Positions 43,722 through 50,034 of a stretch of DNA of 50,034 bases are shown one piece after another. How positions within the stretch are numbered: position 1 is the first letter of the stretch; every line of letters starts with the position of its first letter. The translations under genes and the position numbers were made by a program. Origin of the DNA: Verrucomicrobiota bacterium (GTDB taxonomy: Bacteria > Verrucomicrobiota > Verrucomicrobiia > Limisphaerales > SXTU01); NCBI GenBank assembly GCA_016871445.1, contig VHDH01000012.1, positions 1 through 50,034 of the forward strand, written 5' to 3'. Below the pieces are notes generated by a model. The model was given only the letters and a program-made list of their open reading frames with translations, did not search any database and was not told the origin of the DNA.

Positions 43722-44618
43722 ATGAATCCGCTCAAGGTTTTTACGCGCCCAGAATACGCCTTCCGCCCCCGGCAGATTTTGACCCGCTTGCGCCGCGCGA
43801 TGTCGCCCAAGCCGGAATCGGCGGAGGTCACCTTGCCGTGGGGCGACACCGTGCGAGTGTGTCCGCGCGAAACCATCGGTGCGGGGATCTGGTATTGCGG
43901 CCTGTTTGATCTGCCGGTGGCCGAGACGCTCTGGCGGCTGCTCGACGCCGGGGAAACAGCGGTGGACGCGGGCGCGAACCTCGGGCAGATGACGAGCCTG
44001 CTGCGCTGTAAGGCCGGGCCGGCTGGCCGCGTGCTCGCGTTCGAGCCGCACCCACACCTTTTCAGCGCGCTACAGTTCCTGCGCGATGCCCCTGCCAACC
44101 AGCGACCGGGAGCGCCACTGGAGTTATTTCAGGCCGGGCTAAGTGACGCAGCCCGCACGGCTTGGCTGGACCCGGGCGAAGACTGGCAGACCAACCGAGG
44201 TCTGAGCCGGGTGACAACGACGGACACGGACGGACGCGCCGTGTCCATCCAACTCCGCACGCTAGATGAACTCCTGCCGCCGGGGTCGTTGGTGGGGGTG
44301 GCGAAGGTGGACGTGGAAGGTCACGAACTGGACGTGCTGCGCGGCGCGTCCCGGCTGCTGGGTGAACGGGCCGTGCGCGATTTAGTTTACGAAGATCTCG
44401 CCGCGCAACCGTCGCCGGTGTCAACCTTGCTGCGAGCGCACGGCTATTCTCTCTTCAAGTTGCAAGCGCGCTGGCGCGGGCCGGGCCTCCGGGCCAACGA
44501 CGCCCCGGTCGAGCCGGAGGACTTGCAGCACAACTTCCTTGCCACGCTCGGCCCGGCACGTGCGCAAGCCCGTCTGGCGGCTCCGGGTTGGCAGGTATTG
44601 TCCACCGGCGAAAAATGA
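43722..44618 (+). CDS. FkbM family methyltransferase (second)
   Basis: A 298-residue SAM-dependent methyltransferase, diverged from the one at 41489. Motif I is AVDAGANLGQMTSLLRCKAG (about 83-102), followed by GRVLAFEPHPHLFSAL (about 105-120). LVGVAKVDVEGHELDVLRGA (about 189-208) is the FkbM core. Its last codons overlap the next gene's start in ATGA (44615-44618), so translation is coupled. Presence of two such enzymes suggests two methylation sites in the glycan. Confidence 0.92.
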   Translation: MNPLKVFTRPEYAFRPRQILTRLRRAMSPKPESAEVTLPWGDTVRVCPRETIGAGIWYCGLFDLPVAETLWRLLDAGETAVDAGANLGQMTSLLRCKAGPAGRVLAFEPHPHLFSALQFLRDAPANQRPGAPLELFQAGLSDAARTAWLDPGEDWQTNRGLSRVTTTDTDGRAVSIQLRTLDELLPPGSLVGVAKVDVEGHELDVLRGASRLLGERAVRDLVYEDLAAQPSPVSTLLRAHGYSLFKLQARWRGPGLRANDAPVEPEDLQHNFLATLGPARAQARLAAPGWQVLSTGEK

Positions 44619-45733
44619 CCGAGCCTGCGCCCATGCGGGTTCTGCTCCTGCACAACGAAAGCCAATACTACGGCGGCACCGAGGTGCAATTGATCCGGCT
44701 CGTCGCCGGTCTGGCGGGCAGTACGGTCCACGCCACCGTGGCGTGTGTGGCCGGGAGTCCACTGGCGCGGGCACTGCCACCCGGAACCGCGATGCTGGCG
44801 TTGCCGGCCAACCAGCCGTTCTCGGTCGGCGGATTGCGCCGGCAGCTTCGTGCCGTGTCGGCAGATTTCGAGGTATTTCATGCTTGGGGTGCCCGAGCCT
44901 GGGAGTTGACCTGCTTAGCAGGTTGTGCGCGGCGGCGCCCGACGGTCGGAACGCTGCACGATCATCCATTCGCGGACTACATGACGGGGCGGCGGCAGAC
45001 GCTCCTGCGTTGGTGCGCCCGGTTCGGACTCGATCAGGTGACAGTGGTTTCCCACGCCCTGCGGGAAGCGTGTCTCCAAGCTGGCTGGCTCGCCCGAAAG
45101 CTGACTGTGATCCACAACGGCCTGTCCATCCCGTCGGAAACCCCGGCGGTGCGCAACGCCTCTGACCGGCTGAAGCTGGGCTTTCTTGGTTCCTTGTCCG
45201 AAGGCAAGGGGCTGAGGGATTTGTTGGCCACCGTGGCGGAGTTGGAGCAGCGCGCGGCCGGGCGCTGGGAATTGCACGTGGCGGGCGCAGCGCAGGACAC
45301 GGCGGGAGAGACTTTGAAGGGTGAATTGACCCGTGCCTACTCGGCTACCCCGTGGTGGTCTCGGGTGCATTGGCACGGCTGGGTGCGGGCGGATGAGTTC
45401 CTGCGCGGAATTGACGTGCTGGTGTTCCCCTCGCGGGCGTTCGAGACCTTCGGCCTGGCTCCGGCGGAGGCAGCACTGGCCGGAGTGCCCACCGTGGCCG
45501 CCCGCGTGGGGGCGGTGCCGGAGGTGGTGGTAGATAGTCGTAGTGGCTGGTTGTTTCAGCCCGGAGACGTGCCGGGCTGCGCCACGCTGCTCGAACGGCT
45601 GTTGACTCATCCTGAGATCGTGACCACCGCCGGCGCGGCGGCCCGCGCACATGTCGGCGCCAGCTTTCCCGCCGGGAAAATGGTTGCGGCCTACGCAGCC
45701 ATCTATTCTGCTCTTACCCACAATGGACGCTAG
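44615..45733 (+). CDS. Glycosyltransferase family 4
   Basis: A 372-residue GT-B enzyme. The N-terminal acceptor domain begins with MRVLLLHNESQYYGGTEVQLIRLVAG (about 7-32, GGTE motif). The C-terminal donor domain has LGFLGSLSEGKGLRDLL (about 188-204), LVFPSRAFETFGLAPAEAALAGVPTVA (about 269-295) with the retaining-type E-x7-E pattern, and AVPEVVVDSRSGWLFQPGD (about 300-318). It starts in ATGA overlap with the FkbM gene; a TTG 27 bp earlier is not needed. It ends 11 bp past the start of the polymerase gene, again coupled. Confidence 0.93.
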   Translation: MTEPAPMRVLLLHNESQYYGGTEVQLIRLVAGLAGSTVHATVACVAGSPLARALPPGTAMLALPANQPFSVGGLRRQLRAVSADFEVFHAWGARAWELTCLAGCARRRPTVGTLHDHPFADYMTGRRQTLLRWCARFGLDQVTVVSHALREACLQAGWLARKLTVIHNGLSIPSETPAVRNASDRLKLGFLGSLSEGKGLRDLLATVAELEQRAAGRWELHVAGAAQDTAGETLKGELTRAYSATPWWSRVHWHGWVRADEFLRGIDVLVFPSRAFETFGLAPAEAALAGVPTVAARVGAVPEVVVDSRSGWLFQPGDVPGCATLLERLLTHPEIVTTAGAAARAHVGASFPAGKMVAAYAAIYSALTHNGR

Positions 45734-47246
45734 CGCCAGCAATCTGCGCATGGCTCTGGTTTATGCCGTGGCCATGATCCTCAGCCTGTGGGTTGGCTTC
45801 GCAGTGGTCACGCCACAGTCGTTTCTGAGCATGGTCAGCGTAACCCTGATGCTGCTCGTGTTGAGCCTGCCGTTCCTGCTGCGCTGGCATCATGCGCTGG
45901 TCATCTGCACTTGGAATGCGGTGTTCATCAGTTTCTTCCTGCCTGGCAAGCCGCCCTTGTGGGTGGTGCTGGCCGGCTTGAGCCTAGGTATCGCCATCGT
46001 GACCCGGACCTTGCGCGCCAAGTCGGAGTTTCTTCATGTCCGCGCTGTCGCGCTGCCCTTGCTCCTGCTGGCGGCAGTGTTAGTGGTGACCATCAGCCTG
46101 CGCGGCTTCGGCGGGCGGGCCTTCGGTAGCGAACTCTGGGGGGGCAAGCGGTATCTGGGCGTGGTGGGCGCTATCCTTGGCTATTTCGCGTTGACCGCGC
46201 AACGTATCCCGCGAAATCGGGCTGAACTAATGACCAGCTTGTATTTTCTCTCGGGCACAACGGCGGTAATAAGCGACCTGGCGTTTGCCTTCGGCCCGGG
46301 GTTTTACTTCCTGTTCCTACTCGTGCCCACGGAGTTGGCCGTGGCGCAGGCATCCACACAGGATACGTTGATGCGCCTGACGGGCATCGCGTGGATGGCC
46401 CAAGCGGGCAACTGGTTCATGCTCATGCGGTATGGCATCCGTGGCATGCTGGAGGTGCGGCACGCCTGGCGGGCGGCGGTGTTCGTCACGCTCTTCCTGG
46501 CAGGCCTGTTCGGGGGGTTCCGCTCCTCGATCATCCTGATGTGCATTCTGTTTGCGACTCAGTTTTGGTTTGAGCGGCTGCTGCGAACAAAATTCTTCCC
46601 GATCGCGTTGGTGTGCGCGCTTTCAGTTGGGTTGTTCATCGTGGGCTATGCGGAAAAGCTGCCGTTGTCCGTGCAACGCAGCCTGAGCTTCCTGCCTATT
46701 GATGTGCATCCGACAGCCCGTCAGGACGCGTTGGGAACCTTGGACTGGCGCCTGCAGATGTGGCGGGTGGTGATTCAGGAAGTGCCGCAATACCTGCTGC
46801 TGGGCAAGGGCTACACCTTTAGTGGCACTGATTACTTGCTGATGCAGGAGTCCATCCGGCGGGGGATGTTCACAAGTTACGAGGACACGCTGGTCAGCGG
46901 CAATTACCACAACGGCATCCTGACCCTACTCGTGCCATTTGGGCTGCCCGGCGCGGTAGCGTTCGCGTGCTTCCTCTTCGCCAGCTGGCGCGTGCTACGG
47001 CGCAACTATCTTTACGGCGACGCCGACTTGAAAAACATCAACACTTTCCTCATCGCCTACTTCAGCGCTCGATTACTTTTTTACCTAAGCTTCTACGGCC
47101 AATTTGACTTGGACCTGATGGTATTCACCGGCGTCGTAGGCCTTAGTATTTCGATCAATGGCGGAGTAAAATCGCCCCCTAGCCAAGTCCCAACCAAGGC
47201 GCTGGCGAGTGTCCCCCAGCGCGAACCACAGGCAGCTTCGGTCTAG
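45723..47246 (+). CDS. O-antigen polymerase/ligase family membrane protein
   Basis: A 507-residue membrane protein with about eleven or twelve helices and a long periplasmic loop at about 300-400 that contains LDWRLQMWRVVIQEVPQYLLLGKGYTF. The R-x-x-x-W pattern and GKG turn in that loop, followed by YHNGILTLLVPFGLPG (His about 398), match the Wzy_C/WaaL family (O-antigen ligase-type). Either polymerase or ligase is possible. The stop is shared with the convergent GT9 gene in a CTAG. Confidence 0.88.
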   Translation: MDASASNLRMALVYAVAMILSLWVGFAVVTPQSFLSMVSVTLMLLVLSLPFLLRWHHALVICTWNAVFISFFLPGKPPLWVVLAGLSLGIAIVTRTLRAKSEFLHVRAVALPLLLLAAVLVVTISLRGFGGRAFGSELWGGKRYLGVVGAILGYFALTAQRIPRNRAELMTSLYFLSGTTAVISDLAFAFGPGFYFLFLLVPTELAVAQASTQDTLMRLTGIAWMAQAGNWFMLMRYGIRGMLEVRHAWRAAVFVTLFLAGLFGGFRSSIILMCILFATQFWFERLLRTKFFPIALVCALSVGLFIVGYAEKLPLSVQRSLSFLPIDVHPTARQDALGTLDWRLQMWRVVIQEVPQYLLLGKGYTFSGTDYLLMQESIRRGMFTSYEDTLVSGNYHNGILTLLVPFGLPGAVAFACFLFASWRVLRRNYLYGDADLKNINTFLIAYFSARLLFYLSFYGQFDLDLMVFTGVVGLSISINGGVKSPPSQVPTKALASVPQREPQAASV

Positions 47247-48391
47247 GGAGACGGCCGAGCGCACCTGATGAATTTCATCAGTGCGTCCACTACTGTGGTC
47301 GGCTGGATTTGGTCAAACCAATGCGCTTGCTCCGCTGGCGGAACGAACTCCACGGGCGGGGCCACATCCAGTTCCGTCGGGCAATACACACCGCTCTCGA
47401 CGCGGTTCACGTAGAGATTGCGCACGAACACCACCGGGACACCCGCCGCGTTGGCCAGATGGCGTGTGCCAGTGTCCGGCGCGAGCACGGCCGCGCACCG
47501 CGGCAGAAAACACACCAACGCACGCAGTGACAAATCGCCCGCCACCACCGGGCAAGTCAGACCAGCCAACGTCCGCACCCGTTCCAGCGCTACCCGATCG
47601 CCGGCAGAACCGCCCAGCAAGATCTGGCATCCTCCGCGCGCGGCCAACAGCCTCAGCGTCTCAGCGAACTTTGCCAGCGGCCATACACCGGTCGGCTGGC
47701 GGCTGGTGCAGAAGCACATCACCACTGGTGGGCCACTGGCGAGTCCCAGCCGTTCCCAGCACTCGGCCGCCGCCTGCCGGTCCGCGCCCGTGGGAAACAC
47801 CTGCGGGCGCACCGGGGCCGGCACGGGCCGCCCGGTGAGCTGGCTGACCAAGTCCCGGAAATAGAAGGGAAACGGCTGCGGATGCCGCAGCGCGATGGGA
47901 TGGGTGACCAGGCCGGAAAAGCCTTTGTGAATGTAACCCGCGCGGTTGGGGATACCCAGCCGGGCCAAGCGCAGTAGGTGCGGCCAGGCGCGGGTATGAC
48001 TGTAGCTAATCGCTGCGTCAAAGGGGCCAATGGCCGCGAGTTCGGCCCGTGCTTGCGCAAGCGGTACAGTGGTCACGTCCAACCGCACGCAGCCACGCAG
48101 GTGCGGATTGGTCTCCAGCACTTCACACGCCGGCGGCGGCGCAGCAATGAACCACTCACAATCCGGCAAGCCCGCGCGCAGGGCCGCAAAGCTCGGCGTG
48201 AGATAAAGACAGTCGCCAATGTGGTTCGATCCCACGAGCAGCCCACGCCGCCACGCGGTCGGCGGAGTCCGCGCACTTGGGCAACTCGCCCAAGCCCATC
48301 CCACGAGCGCGGGTCGGATCAACTCGCTCGCGCAGGCCAACCAGTAGTTTGCCGGCTTCTGAAACGCGGTGCGGTTGACTCGCGAAAACAT
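47243..48391 (-). CDS. Glycosyltransferase family 9 (heptosyltransferase-like)
   Basis: A 382-residue GT-B enzyme related to ADP-heptose:LPS heptosyltransferases. It shows GLLVGSNHIGDCLYLTPSFAALRAGLPDCEW (about 49-79), where the 'IGD.l..tP...aLr' block is the family start. The C-terminal part has VVMCFCTSRQPTGVWPLAKFAETL (about 225-248) and VLAPDTGTRHLANAAGVPVVFV (about 308-329), the donor-site pattern. ATG 48391 is used; a TTG at 48472 would add 27 residues of no family similarity. Opposite strand to the main operon, overlapping the polymerase stop by 4 bp. Confidence 0.9.
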   Translation of the reverse strand: MFSRVNRTAFQKPANYWLACASELIRPALVGWAWASCPSARTPPTAWRRGLLVGSNHIGDCLYLTPSFAALRAGLPDCEWFIAAPPPACEVLETNPHLRGCVRLDVTTVPLAQARAELAAIGPFDAAISYSHTRAWPHLLRLARLGIPNRAGYIHKGFSGLVTHPIALRHPQPFPFYFRDLVSQLTGRPVPAPVRPQVFPTGADRQAAAECWERLGLASGPPVVMCFCTSRQPTGVWPLAKFAETLRLLAARGGCQILLGGSAGDRVALERVRTLAGLTCPVVAGDLSLRALVCFLPRCAAVLAPDTGTRHLANAAGVPVVFVRNLYVNRVESGVYCPTELDVAPPVEFVPPAEQAHWFDQIQPTTVVDALMKFIRCARPSP

Positions 48392-48526
48392 CGTGACGCG
48401 CACAAGGCTGGCAGAACGGAGGCGGCCCGCAAGTCCAAGTCCGCTCGCGGGCGGCGCCGCCGGCTTCGTCAATGATTCATTGGCACACCCCGGCCCGCGT
48501 GATTACATCGCCGGACCAACCGTTCG

Positions 48527-49627
48527 ATGAACGCCCACCCGCTGACCCTCACTTGCTCGCTGGCGGACCAGCTGTTCGTGCAAACCAAGTCCGTCGGCAT
48601 CTTCAACTTGTCCCTCGGCCTCGTTAAGCAGTTCGCTAGGCGGCCCGAAATCTCACGCCTGACCGTGCTGGCGAATCGGACACTTGCCGACCGCCTACCT
48701 GAGAACCTCGACGTGCGCTGGCACAACGCCCCGTCGCGCGGACGCCTGGGCCGCATCTGGTGGGATCAGTGGGGCGTCTATTCCGCCGCCACCGGTGACG
48801 GCTGGCTTCTCCTGCCCAAGGGCTTCGCATCGTTCCTCCGGCCTCCACCTCAGCGGCTGGCGGTTTACATTCACGATGCGATGCACTGCTTCTACCGCCA
48901 GCATCATCCAAGAGCGGTGGGTCAATTGGAACTGGCTTACTTCACCCGGTCGCTGCAAGCATCGCTTCGGCATGCTAGTGTATGTTTTACAAACACGGAT
49001 TTTACCGCGCAGGAAATCCGCCGGTTGGCCGTGGAGGCCGGCATGCAGCCCCCGCACACAGTGGTGGCGGGCATCGGCTTTAAGCCGCCTGAAGCCCCGA
49101 CGGACATAAGGCGCAGCGGGTTACTTGTGCTCGCGAGTCCCTTCCCCCACAAACGCACCGCGCTGGCGGTCGAATGGCTCGCACATTGGCAGGAGCAGAC
49201 CGGCTTCTGCGAGGAGGTCCACTGGGTTGGCGAACTGCCGGAGCGGATGAACTGGCCGGACCGGATGAACTGGCGGCATCACCCACGTTTACCCGAGGGA
49301 GCTTTTCGAGACCGGCTCATCCGAGTGCGCGCGCTGGTGTTCTTCTCGGATTACGAAGGTTTCGGGATGCCGCCCGTGGAGGCGGCGCTCGCTGGCGCGT
49401 GCCCTGTGCTCTCGGACATTCCCGCCACACGCGAAGTGATGGGCGACTGCGGCTACTCGTTCAACAATATCAGTTACGAATCGTTCTGGGCGGCCTTGGA
49501 TTCAGCGCTGAAATGCCCGCCGCAGCAAATCGCTGCATGGGCGGACACGTTGCTGGCACGGCACAACTGGACGCGGGTGCTGGACCGATTCGTCGCGGGT
49601 TTGCAGGCAGCACCATCAGTAACCTAA
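48527..49627 (+). CDS. Glycosyltransferase family 4 (mannosyltransferase-like)
   Basis: A 366-residue GT-B enzyme. N-terminal segment VGIFNLSLGLVKQFAR (about 23-38) and LAVYIHDAMHCFYRQHHP (about 110-127) resemble the acceptor side. The donor side has LLVLASPFPHKRTALAVEWL (about 199-218), VFFSDYEGFGMPPVEAALAGACPVLSDIPATREV (about 271-304), the classical E-x7-E motif of retaining GT4. Divergent from the GT9 gene. Last gene of the polysaccharide region. Confidence 0.92.
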   Translation: MNAHPLTLTCSLADQLFVQTKSVGIFNLSLGLVKQFARRPEISRLTVLANRTLADRLPENLDVRWHNAPSRGRLGRIWWDQWGVYSAATGDGWLLLPKGFASFLRPPPQRLAVYIHDAMHCFYRQHHPRAVGQLELAYFTRSLQASLRHASVCFTNTDFTAQEIRRLAVEAGMQPPHTVVAGIGFKPPEAPTDIRRSGLLVLASPFPHKRTALAVEWLAHWQEQTGFCEEVHWVGELPERMNWPDRMNWRHHPRLPEGAFRDRLIRVRALVFFSDYEGFGMPPVEAALAGACPVLSDIPATREVMGDCGYSFNNISYESFWAALDSALKCPPQQIAAWADTLLARHNWTRVLDRFVAGLQAAPSVT

Positions 49628-49777
49628 CTTCGGCATGGAAAACTTCGACTTGCACCGGGTGGGTCGCATGAGTCGACCTCACGCCATAGGTCGCCGAAGC
49701 AACGGAAGTGGGTCAGCAAAAATTCCGGCGGCATGGGGATAATTGCAAAGCGGCGGAAAAGCGGCGCATTGGCCAAC

Positions 49778-49798
49778 ACTTTGCACTTTGAACTTTGG
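49778..49798. repeat. Heptanucleotide array upstream of cysS
   Basis: ACTTTGC, ACTTTGA, ACTTTGG (49778-49798) are three 7-bp units that differ only in the last base. They lie in the gap before cysS, followed by a GGGGC/GCCCC hairpin (49797-49809). Confidence 0.75.
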
Positions 49799-49829
49799 GG
49801 CTGCGCCCCTAGTTTCGCGCGCATTTCGC

Positions 49830-50034
49830 ATGGCGCTACAACTGTTCAACACGCTGACCCGCTCGGTGGAGAGGTTCGTTCCCTTGGATTCCGCCGGTAA
49901 ACGCGTGGGAATGTATTGCTGCGGGCCGACGGTCCACGACTTTGCGCACATCGGAAACTTCCGCACGTTCGTCTTCGCCGACCTGACGCGGCGCTATCTG
50001 GAGTTTCGCGGCTTCGCGGTGCTCCATGTGATGA
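49830..50034 (+). CDS. cysS: Cysteine--tRNA ligase, N-terminal part (cut by window end)
   Basis: The first 68 codons of cysteinyl-tRNA synthetase, running off the window edge. The start [20 protein letters not shown] and [32 protein letters not shown] show the class I HIGN motif (ATP binding) and the Zn-site Cys in YCCGPTV (about 29-35). No Shine-Dalgarno is visible; ATG 49830 is the family start. Confidence 0.95.
   Translation, partial: MALQLFNTLTRSVERFVPLDSAGKRVGMYCCGPTVHDFAHIGNFRTFVFADLTRRYLEFRGFAVLHVM

Noticed and set aside
49797-49809. GGGGC/GCCCC hairpin before cysS as a terminator
   Set aside because: Stem of 5 bp, no T-run after it; too weak to call.

Overview
The window looks like about 50 kb of chromosome from a free-living, GC-rich Gram-negative bacterium of the PVC group, most likely Verrucomicrobiota (Pedosphaerales/Limisphaerales-like). 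This is inferred from gene content: DUF1080 (3-keto-disaccharide hydrolase-like) proteins, a giant DUF1080-SGNH-dehydrogenase-HEAT-cytochrome c fusion, a PSC1-type small cytochrome, ThuA, DUF3500, PHP and prepeptidase C-terminal (PPC) domain secreted proteins, and several Gfo/Idh/MocA dehydrogenases. Few genes have a clear Shine-Dalgarno sequence; the porin is an exception. There is no prophage, insertion sequence or CRISPR array.

Layout. (1) 0.1-4.4 kb, minus strand: an Mla-type lipid transport operon (permease, ATPase, MCE protein) followed by an outer-membrane porin with a good intrinsic terminator. (2) 4.5-8.0 kb: a lipoprotein acid phosphatase and a secreted esterase (minus), then an RfaH/NusG-like factor and a DegT-type sugar aminotransferase (plus). 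(3) 8.2-10.4 kb: a Tat-exported DUF3500 protein, a small cytochrome c and a DUF1080 protein. (4) 10.5-14.1 kb: a polyprenyl synthase, tRNA-Pro(GGG), and an ECF sigma / anti-sigma / secreted Gly-rich protein operon. (5) 14.2-29 kb: a secreted carbohydrate and keto-sugar region: PA14 protein, the giant fusion, DUF4956, a squalene-cyclase-like repeat protein, Gfo/Idh/MocA, aldo/keto reductase, ThuA, PHP, a membrane protein and a PPC protein. (6) 29-36.3 kb: housekeeping genes: Sua5, the rpsP-khpA-trmD-rplS cluster without rimM, a second Gfo/Idh/MocA, an ErpA-like protein and a large U32 peptidase (RlhA-like). (7) 36.4-39.7 kb: two ABC-2 permeases without an adjacent ATPase, a BASS transporter and a DCC-family protein. 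(8) 40.1-49.6 kb: a surface polysaccharide cluster with four glycosyltransferases, two FkbM methyltransferases, a flippase and an O-antigen polymerase/ligase. (9) The window ends inside cysS.

How the genes work together. The Mla genes and porin serve the outer envelope. The region 3 and 5 proteins fit oxidation of sugars to 3-keto forms by Gfo/Idh/MocA enzymes and cleavage or isomerisation by DUF1080/ThuA proteins, with electrons passing to c-type cytochromes; that pathway link is inference. Region 8 is a nearly gap-free operon that would build, methylate, flip and polymerise a glycan.

The most unusual signals are: an Mla-type ATPase that lacks the usual Q-loop, catalytic-Glu and H-loop residues; a 68-bp nested palindrome lying in frame inside the giant fusion gene; and several unrelated short tandem arrays that share a 7-bp period, found both between genes and in frame inside linkers of the U32 and Sua5 proteins.
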